From Prorocentrum cordatum (Eukaryota; Sar; Dinophyceae; Prorocentrales; Prorocentraceae), in the NCBI GenBank assembly GCA_963575745.1, contig CAUYUJ010020763.1, forward strand, positions 62,001 to 126,000: a stretch of 64,000 bases of DNA, given 5' to 3'. Each line of letters begins with the position of its first letter. Position 1 is the first letter of the stretch. The position numbers and the translations under genes are program-made. The notes under the pieces were generated by a model. The model worked only from the letters and a program-made list of their open reading frames with translations. It did no database searches and was not told the origin of the DNA. This document shows, one piece after another, positions 10,575 to 20,924 of this stretch.

Positions 10575-11340
10575 ACTGCCCTAGGGAGCCCGAAAATTGC
10601 CCGGGACGAGCTTCAGACGGCCCAAGGAAGCACCAGGACAGGCCCAAGCTGGGCCCCAGAGCGGGAGCGGGAGGCCCCAGGGCGCTCCAAGACGGCCTTG
10701 ATGGGCCCATCGTGGTCCCAGATGGACCCAACACGGCCAATACACAGCCCAAGAGCCTTCCAAGAGGCCCCAGGAGCGTTCCGAGAGGCGTGCCGAGAGA
10801 GCCCGAAGAGGCCCATATCCCTGATTTCCAGTAGGTCTTGCTCCAATGTTTTTCGCTTTCTCGCGATCGGGAGAGCCTGAAGACTGCCCAAGAGCAGCCC
10901 AAGACTGTGCAAGAGAGCCCCAGGACAGGCCCAAGCTGGGCCACAGAGCGGGAGCGGGAAGCCCCAGGGCGCTCCAGGACGGCCGAGGTGATTCCAACGT
11001 GGCCCAAGAGCTCAAGACGGCAAACACACAGCCCAAAAGCCTTCCAAGAGGGCCCAAGAGAGCTCCGAAAGACGTCCCGAGAGAGCCGAAAGAGGCCCAA
11101 AGCATTGATTTGCATTGGATTATTTGATGTGTTTCGCTTTCTCGCGTTCTCGAGCTTCCAATGCTCGAAAACGGCCGCAGACGCCCCCAAAACCGCCCCG
11201 AGACCGCCGAAGAGGCACCCAAAAGAGCCCCAAGACGGCCCCAGGGAGCCCGAAAAATAGTCCAGAAGGAGCTAAGAGAACCCCAGGACAGGCCCAAGCT
11301 GGGCCGCAGAGCGGGAGCGGGAGGCCCCAAGACGGCCCAG
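10575..11340. repeat. three tandem copies of a dispersed repeat, about 290 and 360 bp apart
   Basis: The marker CCAGGACAGGCCCAAGCTGG starts at 10632, 10920 and 11283, followed each time by an AGAGCGGGAGCGGGAGGCCCC block. Each complete unit ends with CGAGAGAGCC, an AT-richer stretch and TTTCGCTTTCTCGCG. The order of sub-blocks is conserved, so this is a true tandem array with indels, not merely low complexity. Long open frames on both strands follow from it. Confidence 0.9.
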
Positions 11341-11725
11341 GTGGCCCGGGCCTCCCCCCTCCGCCCCCCCTTCCTTCCCGCCCCGTTCCCATGCCTCCAT
11401 TCCTTCCTCTCTCCTTTTCCTCCCATCACCCCTCAGCTTTCGTGCTCATCTCTCCTCTCCTCGGGCGGCCCCGCCAGAGCGCCAGACAGGCCCCGCCAGA
11501 GCGAGCGGGGCATCGCTATACCCTATCGTTTCACAAGTTGCTGTCCCCCTCCCACCCCTCAAGGGCGGCCCCGGCAGAGCGAGAGCGTTCGGACTACGCG
11601 TTTCTTTGCGTCTGTGACTGGGCCCGAGAACGCTGGAAATCGTCGTTGTGACCACAGCGGGGCTTACAGCGGCACCCGTGCCTCATCTGCGACTAGATCC
11701 TAAGCGCGCGTAGCGCGCGCGTGGT
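11341..11725. other. unassigned
   Basis: C-rich tract, then two related words with GGCGGCCCCGCCAGAGCG and GGCGGCCCCGGCAGAGCG at about 11463 and 11564. Nothing coding is recognised. Confidence 0.4.
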
Positions 11726-11889
11726 TCTAGTGTGTGTGTGTATATGTGTGTGGATACATACCTACAAATATATGTATATATAAATGTGTGTGTATGTGTG
11801 TACATAGATACACATATATTTTTATATACATATATATAGATACGTACGTACGTACGTACGTACGTACGTACGTACGTACGTACGTACAT

Positions 11890-11920
<31 letters not shown>

Positions 11921-12111
11921 GGCACACATGCACACACATACATACATACATACATACATACATACATACATACATACATACATGCATGCATGCATGCATG
12001 CATACATACATACATACATGCATACATACATACATGCATGCATATATACATGCATGCATGCATGCATGCATGCAGACATGCATACATACATATGCACCTA
12101 CATACATACAC
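11726..12111. repeat. compound tetranucleotide microsatellite
   Basis: Ordered blocks of (TG)n and (TA)n, (GTAC)n at 11840-11886, (CAGA)n at 11890-11921, (CATA)n at 11937-11982, then alternating (CATG)n and (CATA)n to about 12111. Neighbouring blocks differ by one base in the repeat unit. Confidence 0.95.
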
Positions 12112-13232
12112 ATGGATTTCCCTCAGAAAGTCCATGCTCACCCAAAACATGCGTACATTACACTTGTCCTTGGAATTAGGTGTGGCAGCGTCGGCGCGGG
12201 CAGCTCTGCAACGTCTCGAGCAAACCAAACAGGAAGACACAATAGCTGACTTTGGTGCATTGACAGAGTATGGCGATACTGCGTCATCTGATGAGTTGTG
12301 GCCGCATTAGTTCCCAAACATGATGCGCACGCTCTCTACGTTGAGTGCGTGTCCAGATGCGGCCAGTTGCCAGGCGGCTACTCCTGACGGAAACATGCCT
12401 TCCTTCGTTTTGGAGGGCGCTTTCTCTTGCACAAACCCAGCATTACGTAAATAGTACAGATTGTTCGCATGACGGCAAGTCAGACGGCCAAGGACACGGT
12501 AAGCTTCAGTTAGTCGTCTTGCTTTTCACCCACACCGACATGGACAAGCACCAAAACCACCTTTTCTTGTCACACGCGTCAGTCTTGCCATGTGTTCTCA
12601 CAATGACCTTCGGGCATCACGGCAAACCTCAACCAAACTCATCGGCTCAAGGAACGGGACCCAAAAACGACAAAACATATATGGCATTCCCCGCTTGGTA
12701 CGCACAAGAGACAGATGGATTCGCAGCCGCCTCTGCAGACCGACCTGCACAAGGTCGTACGGGAGGGCACCGCCAGTGCTTCGGCAGTGGGGAGCTTCCA
12801 ACCAGGCGCTGGCGCCCAGGACCAAGGTCTGCCAAAGAGGGGAGGATGGCCCATGTGGCGGGCCCCCATGACGGAAACGTGAGGGAGCTGGCAGGACGGA
12901 GTGCGGAGGAGAGGAAGGGCGCTGATTCACCCGCTAGGACTCCCGGCGGCTGGCGCTGGAAGCACACAGCGCCCGCGAGGCAGAGGAGCAGCGCGTCCAG
13001 GCGCGGGCCGAGGCCGCGAGGCAGCGGCGCTTGGAGCAGCAGGAAGCCAGGCGCAAGTGCCACCCCCTGCATCCCTGCACATCGGGCGTCCCTTCGCTTT
13101 CCTCTCGTGCTATGAAGAAGAGAGGTCCTAAGGGAAAGGTGCCCCGAGGTTTGTTATCTTGTTCGGCCTCTTCCAGGCCCTTCCTGGACCGCAGCAACTA
13201 CAAAACGATTCAGGATGAAGAGCCAGTCTTCT
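12112..13232. other. unassigned; short coiled-coil-like coding patch near 12946-13062
   Basis: Most of this stretch holds no recognised gene. Between about 12946 and 13062 one plus frame encodes a charged, Ala/Glu/Arg-rich helix (…EAHSAREAEEQRVQARAE…) that would form a coiled coil. A similar patch (REAEARRQERERRLRAQQR) occurs at about 15572-15650. Either could be an exon or a chance product of GC-rich sequence. Confidence 0.3.
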
Positions 13233-13233
13233 G

Positions 13234-13266
13234 AAAAAGTCCCGGGTCAATGACCCGGTTTTTTTA
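13234..13266. other. A-tract / GC hairpin / T-tract structure
   Basis: GAAAAAGTC, stem CCGGGTC, loop AAT, stem GACCCGG, then TTTTTTT. It has the form of a rho-independent terminator readable from both strands. Nuclear dinoflagellate genes are not known to use this, and no gene is recognised next to it. Confidence 0.6.
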
Positions 13267-14070
13267 GGTTTGTTCATGGCAACATTCTTCATTCGCCCAT
13301 CCATTTTTTCATTCTGACTGCAATTTCGTCGCGGGGCGTACCCGCCACAGGCTGCTCTGGTGATGGGCCCTGATGGCAGACTTGGGACTTCGAAGCCTCT
13401 TGGGGCGAAAGGAAGATGATAGGCCCAAAACATGGAATACATTGTTCCCTCAGCCTTCCTTGCAGTGGGCTCCTCGTTTTGAACAGCATGTTCTGCCCCC
13501 CTCCTCTAATCATTCCCGCGCCTCCCGCTTCCCTCCATAACTCCCCCTCTCTCTCGCGCTCTGTCCTCTCTGTCGCTCCCCTGGGAGCTTCCGGGCGTGC
13601 AATCGTCGCCCATTTCCTGCGCCGCTGGGGGGCAAGCGTAGTGATGCCACCCTCAGATCGAGCTAGACCTCGCCCTCTGGAGGCCCTGTTTGGTTACACT
13701 GGAGCCCTGTTGAGGGCAGCGCCGGCCCCGCTGGGTCGTCTGGGCAAGAACTTGGGCAACTCCTGGGCCGCATTGGGTCCCCTGAAGCGCTGCTCAAACC
13801 ATCTCGGGCCGAAAAGCTGGAAAGCAAAATAGTGAGGAATAGCGTGCGGGAAGGATTTGGCCGAATTGAGGCGTTTCTTGGAGCCTCTTGGCGCCTCTCT
13901 TCGGGGCCTTCCGTTAGCTTCTCGGGGCCTGTTGGGTCATGTTGCGGGCCTCTAAGGCCGCCCTGGCAGACGTGGGACAGTCTAAGGGGGAAATCGGCCG
14001 CTCGGACCCTGATGAACCTGGGACGCCACAGGGGGGAGGGGAGGCAAGGGGCAGAGGCAGTCTTACGCAC
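13267..14070. other. unassigned
   Basis: No gene recognised. The segment 13675-13830 is open on the plus strand but has no familiar motif. Confidence 0.4.
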
Positions 14071-14199
14071 CCAGTGGCCCCGAAAAGTCGGCGAACTTGG
14101 GTGAAGACCTTCGCCTTTCTAGGGTCGCCCCTTGCCAACCCAGAGGCCCCGAAAAGTCGGAGAGAGGGCCTTCGCCTTTCTGGAGGCACCCCTTGCCAG
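14071..14199. repeat. tandem duplication, 69-bp period
   Basis: GGCCCCGAAAAGTCGG followed by CCTTCGCCTTTCT and CCCCTTGCCA occurs twice, starting at 14071 and 14140. Confidence 0.85.
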
Positions 14200-14235
14200 C
14201 TCCGTTCAAGGGGGCCAGGAACAGGATCAAATGCG

Positions 14236-14400
14236 CGAACGGGAGGGGGAGGAGGAGGAGGAGGAGGAGAAGGAGAAGGAGGAGCAGGAAGAGGAGGAGG
14301 AGGAGGGCCAGAATAACAGTTGGGTGCACCAAAGATGTTGCAACACATCCTCTCGTCACAAGCCCCTTCATTATAGGTCCCTAAAGAATTCCCTAACACT
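14236..14400. repeat. (GGA)n with conserved downstream tail
   Basis: The purine array at 14240-14308 is followed by GGGCCAGAATAAC, AAAGATGTTGCAACACA and a TTCATTATAGGTCCCTA segment. The same succession with changes follows GGA arrays at 37590 and 39556, so the microsatellite is part of a dispersed element. Confidence 0.6.
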
Positions 14401-15650
14401 GCGGGGAGCGGAGAAGGAGGAGAGGAGGGGAAGGAGGAGAGCAGAAGAGCAAGGATCGGGAGGGGAAAGAGGAGGGGGAACCAAAAGGGAGGCTGGAAGC
14501 CTGAACTGGCTTTGCTGATGTTCCCCTCTTTCGCCAAGACGCGCAGAAGGTAGATACCAGCTAAAGGGTGAGTCCCACCCGTTCGATTTGAAACAGAGAG
14601 ACGAGGGGGGCAGCAGCAGCAGCAGCAGCAAGTTCACAACGTTCGCATTGGTGTCCCCTCTTCTGTTCTCCGAATGAGCACGTGCATTTCCCAGGTTCGT
14701 GTTGGTGTCTTCGCTTGGGGTCTTGACCGAGGCCCAGATGTGGCGGACTCGGAACTGGCCGCCTGACCCAGCGTTCGAGGGGACTGGCGGGCAAAGGGCA
14801 TCCGCCTGGCCCAAGTGGAGCGCGCCGAAACCTTCAGGACACGTCTGCGCAACATGTGGGCGAGAGCAAGATTCCGTTTTCTCCTCGCGCGCGGCCCCGC
14901 TTCCAGCAGGCCCGACGGAAAAAAGAAGCATGCACCGCACATTTTGCCATGCCCATTACAGACTTGCACGCACGGCGGTGAGGAAGGCAGTGACGTGTCG
15001 TTCTCGCGGGCGCGCGATGTGCGCCGCGCCTCTCTCCTGCCATGTAATGTGCAACGTCGGTCGCAATCCGTGAGCGGTTCAAGGTGCAACGGTAGTTCAG
15101 TATTGATTTGGATCGGCACTGTGCACGCTTCGACCTCCTCGTCGGGGCGAAAGGGGATCGGGGGCAGCTTGCACTCCAGAGTCAGACAGGCAGGAGTAGG
15201 AGCAGGAGAACGGGGAGAGAAACGGCAGGAGCAGGAGCGCGGGTGCGTCCACGCTGCGCGAGCTCGGACGCTACGAAGGTTGTCGAACTCGTTCCGATGC
15301 CATGCCCAGAAGGAACGGGACGGACCCAGCGGGGAAGCACGCAGCAGCTTGGAGCGCGAGCGCACGCACCGCGAGAGCGAGCAAGCGAGCGAGAGCGCGT
15401 CGAGCACGAGCAGCCGGGAGCATACTGGAAACGCTTGGAGCGGTTTGGGAAGCACGCAGCTTGGAGCGATCGGGCAGCGAGCGCGTGGAGTACCAGCAGC
15501 GAGCGCGGATTGTCGGCCCGCCCGGCCCCAGCATCGGCCAGCCGCTGCCAGCTCACGGCCGCCGCCCGCCAGGGAGGCGGAGGCGCGGCGTCAGGAGCGG
15601 GAGCGCAGGCTGCGCGCCCAGCAGCGGCTCGCGGCGTTGCGGGAGGACCC
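14401..15650. other. unassigned GC-rich DNA
   Basis: Several overlapping open frames on both strands; no recognised family. A (CAG)n tract of about eight units lies at 14612-14630. Confidence 0.35.
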
Positions 15651-15652
15651 CG

Positions 15653-15820
15653 CCTCCTCCTCCTCCTCCTCCTCCTCCTCCTCCTCCTCCTCCTCCTCCT
15701 CCTCCTCCTCCTCTCCCCCTCTCCCCCTCCTCCTCCTCCTCCTCCTCCTCCTCCTCCTCCTCCCCTCCTCCTCCTCCTCCTCCTCCTCCTCCTCCTCCTC
15801 CTCCTCCTCCTCCTCCTCCT

Positions 15821-15851
<31 letters not shown>

Positions 15852-15891
15852 TCCTCCTCCTCCTACTCTTCCTCCTCTTCTTCCTCCTCAG
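15653..15891. repeat. long (CTC)n array ending in CAG
   Basis: About 240 bp of CTC with a few CCC/CTCC breaks. The 3' end (TACTCTTCCTCC, CTTCTTCCTCCTCAG) looks like a polypyrimidine tract plus splice acceptor, CAG at 15889-15891. Confidence 0.9.
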
Positions 15892-15909
15892 TGAAATCAT
15901 GACTATACC

Positions 15910-16110
15910 ATGGGGTCGAGGGGCCCGAAGGGGTTGCTCTTCACCGCCTTCAATGACGACGTGTAGGTGCTCGCGACCCTGGTCGACAAAATTAATTTGG
16001 AGATGGACTACGACGCTCTGGCGCGCCATGGGGTCGACCGCGCCAAGGCGGAAGGCGGACACCTTCGTAGCCCCATTGGGGCCATATTTTCCTTACTTGT
16101 CACGTGTAGT
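15910..16110 (+). pseudogene. short ORF remnant with one in-frame stop, family not recognised
   Basis: From the ATG at 15910 the frame reads a basic start, then FTAFNDDV, a TAG at 15964-15966, and VLATLVDKINLEMDYDALAR with a helical, acidic-basic pattern. The two pieces are in the same frame. The amphipathic segment looks protein-like and contrasts with the low complexity around it. It begins 19 bp after the acceptor-like CAG that closes the long CTC array. Real but decayed exon or coincidence cannot be decided here. Confidence 0.25.
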
Positions 16111-16335
16111 TGGCGCAGCCCCAAAAACAGGGGAAAGGAAGAGGGAGGGGACAGCGAGGAGAGAGAAGGATGGAGCACGAGAGAGAGTAGCACGAGGGGC
16201 GTTAGAAGCAGTAAGACAAGCGGCAGAACCAGACGGGCGAGTCAGGAGTCCTCTTGGGCCGTCTTGAGGTGACGGCAGCCCGAAATGGCGAGAATGCGAA
16301 ATTCATGATTTAAAGGAACAGGGGGGATGAATGAC
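16111..16335. other. unassigned
   Basis: Purine-rich stretch with GAGAGAG words; no gene recognised. Confidence 0.35.
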
Positions 16336-16515
16336 ATCGATTTCTCTGGACCCTGTTGGAGGCCCTCTTGTGGCCATGTTGGGCCATCTTGGAAGCATCT
16401 TGGGCCATCTTGAATCAATATTCGGCCGCCTTGGGGCCATCTTGGGCCGTCTTCAAAGCATATTGGGCCATCTTGGTGTCTTTGGTCGCCTGCAGGGGCC
16501 GTCTTGGAAGCTGAG
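16336..16515. repeat. GGCCATCTTGGG short-repeat block
   Basis: GGCCATCTTGG, GGCCGCCTTGG, GGCCGTCTTCA and variants repeat every 15-24 bp. The same words dominate 63480-64000. Confidence 0.85.
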
Positions 16516-17790
16516 GACAAGGGACGCCAAGATGGCCTCAAGAAGCCCCAGGAGAGCCCCCCGGGGTCCAAGTGCGGGCACGTGGTCCTCGAGAGGGAGC
16601 CCCCGGGCTTCCAGGCTGGTTGCGGCTGGCTGCACACCGCAGACCCTGGATCTGCTGATTTGAACCTGAGCGCGGGCGGAGACGACCGCCGATGTGGGTG
16701 CGCTGCGCGTTATGAGCTGCCCTGGCGTCTACCTGCACACATGGCTGGCAGTGCCATCGAGGATGCCCACACAACGCGCTTGTCTGACCGCCCAGAAAAT
16801 ACTTGTTCCGGCGCCTGTTGGCAGGGGTGGACCTGGACACGCGTGCCCGCCCGGCAGGACATGCATTCCAACGAGGAGGCGATTGCGCTGGCGGAGGAGC
16901 AGGCGCGTTGCCTTCTACCACCCACCGTGTGGCTGGGCCTAAAATCTCCGCCTCTGGCTCGCAAGCAGTCGTAAATTTGCGGAAGTTTTGCAGCGGCCGT
17001 GGCAGCCTTTTCGGTCAGCAGCTTGAGCGACCGGCCATTCGCTCTCCAGGCAGATGGATCGGACGTTCGGGGCGCGATCGACGGGAAAGGGGGGTGCCAC
17101 CAGGAATGTCCAACGGCGGCGAGATGTGTCGATTGTTTCGATTTCCGTAAGGTTGGGACCCTTGCCATCAGGTGGCTTGCCGAGAGCTCTCCGAGGTCGC
17201 CAGTATTGTCCTTGAGCGTTCCCGGGAGGCCCGATTTATAGCTGACAAGCACATGAACCATGCCAGTTGTACGAGACATCAAGTTTTACCAGGCCCATCT
17301 TGCTCTTACACCAGCCGCACGACCGGCGCCCCATACCTCGCGCTCTGGCGACTGCCACCGTGGGCGGCTGACCCGGCGAATTGAATCCACAAGTAGCAGC
17401 GGTTTCCATTTCTGGGGGCAGCTTCTCAAAAGCCCTCTTATCTCAGGGGCCCCGCTCCCGAGGTGCATCTGAGAGCACCTCTTCAGACCCCCATGGGGCG
17501 GTGGGCACTTATGCTGAGACCGCGTCTCGGCGGCAACAGCGGGGGAGCTCGAGCTTCACACTGGCCCGCGTCTCCAAGAAGGAAGGCAGCGGAGAGTAGC
17601 GCAGCAGCAAGGACGGAGCACTTGCGAACCACCCGCACTGCATCGAAGGAGAGAGAGAGAGAGAGCCCCATGCGCCGCTTCAGCCTCGTTCGGCTTCAAA
17701 TTCCTCTCCCACCCTTTCGCGTTGATCCCCCGTTTATGGTTTGTGATGTTTGGACGCGGCGAGCCTGGAAAGGAAGTCACGGGCTCTCTC
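16516..17790. other. unassigned
   Basis: No recognised gene. A (GA)n run lies at 17649-17664. Confidence 0.4.
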
Positions 17791-17794
17791 AGAA

Positions 17795-17940
17795 AGGTCG
17801 GAAAGCTTCAGGCCTTCTGAGACGTCGTCTAAGCCTTCTCAGAAGGCAGGGACGGCTCCTCAGAAGGCGTGAGGGCATCTGAGAGGCCCCGCCGCCTTCT
17901 GAGAAGGCCTGCCCCCTCTCACTTCCCCCCTGGGCTCGCT
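17795..17940. repeat. CTTCTGAGAAG palindrome repeat, copy 1
   Basis: The words CCTTCTGAGA, CCTTCTCAGAAGGC, CTCAGAAGGCG and GCCTTCTGAGAAGGC recur, then CTCTCACTTCCCCCCTGG GCTCGC closes the block. The same closing sequence and the same palindromes are present at 37238-37410, and the palindromes at 36540-36650. Confidence 0.75.
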
Positions 17941-18714
17941 GCCTCGCTTGGACGCCTGAGCCAGAAACACCGCCCCCCAACAGCAGCTGGCACTGGCTTG
18001 TTGGCCGCCGGCCTGCCCCTCGGAGAATCGAGCCCCCGCGAGGTCGCGACGGGCACCTGCCGCTCACCCGTGGCCGCCCGCCCGCCGAGCGCGGGGCTTA
18101 TCCGTGCGCTTGTGCCCCTCGGTCGTGCGCAGGGTTTGACGGGCTCCGCGCGGAGCGATTCGGATTCCGGACCGAGGAGCTTCAGGAGGGGAAAAAACAC
18201 ACAGACACAATTAATCTGCGATTCCCAGAAAATATGGGAAAATATGGGAAATGGGGGGGAAGACAAAAACCCAGAAAATATGGGGAATAATTTTATGTGT
18301 GTGTATGTATTTGTGTGTCCCAGTTTCCCTTCAGAGTTGCTTGCCGCCGCGCTGCGAACCGAAGAGTTGATCGCAGACCAGGCGCTGCAGAAGAACGACT
18401 GGCAAGGGCCACGTGATCTCTCACGGCCAAGAATGCTTCCTCAGTTCGTACGCTCATGGGAGACTCTGGGGATGTGTGGAGCAGTCGCCATGACGTGCAA
18501 GTGAAATTCTTTACGCTTCGCGTATCCCCACCAGCCCATCTCACAGCAGCAACTCTCGCGAAGCATGCCGACAGTCGTGTTTTTCAGGCGTGTGTCCGCT
18601 TCGACCCGCATATCTCCCCTGTTCCTCTTTCCTCCCGCCTCCTTGTACATCCTCCTTGTGGGGGGAGCGGGAGAAGGACGAGGCGAAGGAGGAGGGAGAG
18701 AAAGCGCTCCTCGT
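17941..18714. other. unassigned
   Basis: AGAAAATATGGG words repeat at 18226, 18238 and 18273. Otherwise no recognised gene or repeat. Confidence 0.35.
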
Positions 18715-19137
18715 GGTTTGAGTCGTTTGGGGTTTCTCGTCCTGGTCTGAGTCGTTCGGGCCCTTCTTCCTGGTGTGAGTCGTTCGGGCTCTTCGTGGTG
18801 TGAGTCGTTCGGGCTCTTCGTCCTGGTGTGAGTCGTTCGGGCTTCTCGTGGTGTGAGTTGTTCGGGCCCCTCGTCCTGGTGTGAGTCGTTCGGGCCCCTC
18901 CTCCTGGTGTGACTCGTTCGGGCTCCTCGTGGTGTGAGTCGTTCGGGGCCTTCGTCGTGGTGTGAGTCGTTTGGGCTCCTCGTGGTGTGAGTCGTTCGGG
19001 CGCCTCGTCCTGGTGTGAGTCGTTCGGGCCCCTCTTTCTGGTGTGAGTCGTTCGGGCTCTTCGTGGTGTGAGTCGTTCGGGCCCCTCGTCCTGGTGTGAG
19101 TCGTTCGGACTCCTCGTGGCGTGAGGCGTTCGGACAC
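18715..19137. repeat. 25/28-bp minisatellite, sense block A
   Basis: Units GGTGTGAGTCGTTCGGGC plus CTCCTCGT (25 bp) or CCCCTCGTCCT (28 bp) alternate over about 15 copies. The open frames across them, reading Asn-Asp-Ser-His and Pro-Glu-Arg-Leu repeats on the minus strand, are repeat artefacts. Confidence 0.95.
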
Positions 19138-19139
19138 CT

Positions 19140-19462
19140 CGTCCCCTTTTGGGGCATCTTGGGGGCGTCTTGGCGGCCCCAGGGGCTTCTAGGAGCGTCT
19201 TGGGTGCCTTGGGGGAGCCTCTTCGGGCCTCTTGGGAGCCTCTTGGAGGCCGTTTGGGGCGTCTTGGGGGCCTCTTGGCGGCCCCAGGGGCTTCCAGGAA
19301 CGTTTTGGGTGCCTCGGGGGAGCCTCTTGGAGCCTCTTGGGGGCCTCTTGGGGGCATCTTGGGGACCTCTTGGAGGCCTCTTGGGGGCCTCCTGGGGGCC
19401 TCTTGGGGCCATCATGGGGCCTCTTGGTGCCTCCTGGGCGCTTCCTGGGGTCATCTTGGAGG
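19140..19462. repeat. GGCCTCTTGGGG short-repeat block A
   Basis: GGCCTCTTGGG, GGAGCCTCTTGG, GGCATCTTGG and similar words are reiterated about 20 times. It follows block A of the minisatellite directly, the same order as at 25428-27780 and 28634-28888. Confidence 0.95.
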
Positions 19463-19479
19463 AGATCGATCAAAGAAGA

Positions 19480-19752
19480 GGGGAGCTTTAATGAGCGCTG
19501 CCCCCTCACGCCCAAAGGGCGGTTGAGAACAGAGAGAGCTCTCTGAACCACTCACGCCCAAAGGGCTGGTGGGAATTGTAGCTCTCCCAGGGATAGACAA
19601 AGGACCCTCTGACGATCCGCGGAAGGCTCCCTCCAGGCCCAGGGGGAGGGGGTAGGGTGAGGGGTAAACCCCTCGCCGAAGGGGAAGAAGGGGGGTTGAG
19701 AACAGAGCGGACTCCCTAAACCACTCACGCCCAAAGGGCTGGTGGGATTTCG
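19480..19752. repeat. composite-repeat 3' module, copy 1
   Basis: Contains GAGCGCTGCCCCCT, two copies of CCACTCACGCCCAAAGGGCT GGTGGGA (about 19541 and 19717), and the segment CCAGGCCCAGGGGGAGGGGG …GGGGTAAACCCCT…CGAAGGGGAAGAAGGGGGGTT. The last part matches 29105-29274 nearly base for base. Confidence 0.85.
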
Positions 19753-19784
19753 TTTTTCGGGGTTTCAGTGCGCACTTGTCCTGT

Positions 19785-20165
19785 GGAGCTCCAGTGTCAC
19801 AGAAGATGCCTCTGTAGCTTCCTCGTCGTCGAGACGCTTCGATGCCTCTGTAGTTTCCTCGTAGTCTCCTTTCCATGCCTCTGTAGCTTCCAGGCACTCC
19901 TGCGTCGCCGAGTTTCTTCTGGCAGCGTCCTTGTCTTGTCGCGGGGTGCGTTTGCGTCACTTCGGCGTTGCTGCGCCATGAGACGTGTCTGCGCAGCTTC
20001 GTCGTCTCATCGGGGACTCCAGCGTCACCGAATTTGTTCCTGCATTGTCCTTGTCGTTCCAGGTCGTGCGTACGCGCGCAGAATGTTTCTCTGCAGCGTC
20101 CTCGTCGCATCAGGATCTCCAGCGTCACATAGTCTATCCTTGTAGCGCCTCTTCTTCCAGGGCGG
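19785..20165. repeat. imperfect tandem repeat, GATGCCTCTGTAGCTTCCTCGT type
   Basis: ATGCCTCTGTAGYTTCCTCG appears at about 19806, 19842 and 19876, then more diverged units with CAGCGTCCTCGTCG and CTCCAGCGTCAC. The minus-strand frame here repeats a Gly-Asp-Ala-Gly-x-Pro motif, which I attribute to the repeat. Confidence 0.6.
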
Positions 20166-20924
20166 CGTGGTCCTGATTCGCCGCGGACGACTCGCCGCAG
20201 ACGGTTCCATTCGATTCCACGGACGATCGTGCGCATGTAGCTTGCCACGCGCCTGCGCGCGCGCGGAGAGGGCCTGGGCGCCCTGTCGCCTGCGGGCGAC
20301 CGCGCGGGTTAGCCCCCGCAAAAGCCAAAAAGGGCATGTCCACACGCCGGGTAAAGCCTAAAAGGGCTTTCGTCTGCCTGATCCTTCCCTCCCGCTTTCC
20401 TCCTTCTTCTTTCATCGAAGTCAGAACCCCCGCCCCCTATGACGTCCCCCGTTGGCCTGGGTGGTCTACTCAGGTCGCGGGGGGGGTAAGGGGGGGGGTC
20501 GTTGCCACGGCCGGTGCCTCGTTTTCATGACGGGGAGGGGGGGGTGCACCGTTCCCTCGGATGGGCACACCCCCCCCCTCCAAGGGCCTCGGAGCCCTCC
20601 CTCTCCGTCCTTTTCTTCTCCCTTATCCTCCCCCCCCCTCGCGGTTTTCGAAGCCTTTGGCGTCTCCGCCCACCACCCTTGGGAGTATCCTAATGGCCTC
20701 CGGCCCACTCCGCCACCGTGTTGTGCCGGTGGACAAGAGGCGCATGGGGTACACGAGATGGTTAAAGGGGGGGCCAGTGGCTTCAATCGGGCGTCTTGGA
20801 GCGCACGCGCGTAGTTGGGTTCTGCAGGGTTTCCGTGGGGGTTGTCTTTTTGTCAGTGTACACAAAGTGGGCAATGCTGTCGAATTTGAGACGTATAGTT
20901 CTCTTTTTTTGTATATGTCTGGGT
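20166..20924. other. unassigned
   Basis: GC-rich then C/G-run rich; no recognised gene. Confidence 0.35.

Noticed and set aside
11683-12249. Cys/Met-rich or Thr/His-rich open frames
   Set aside because: Direct translations of the tetranucleotide array.
12640-12655. GGCTCAAG word as a possible third leader relic
   Set aside because: Only the last eight bases match the leader; upstream bases do not.
15553-16062. Poly-Glu/Gly minus-strand protein
   Set aside because: Product of the CTC array; similar poly-Ser, poly-Leu and poly-Pro frames at 346, 5405, 30832, 38325, 48234 and 55965 are rejected for the same reason.
17649-17664. GAGAGA run as regulatory site
   Set aside because: A short microsatellite with no gene nearby.
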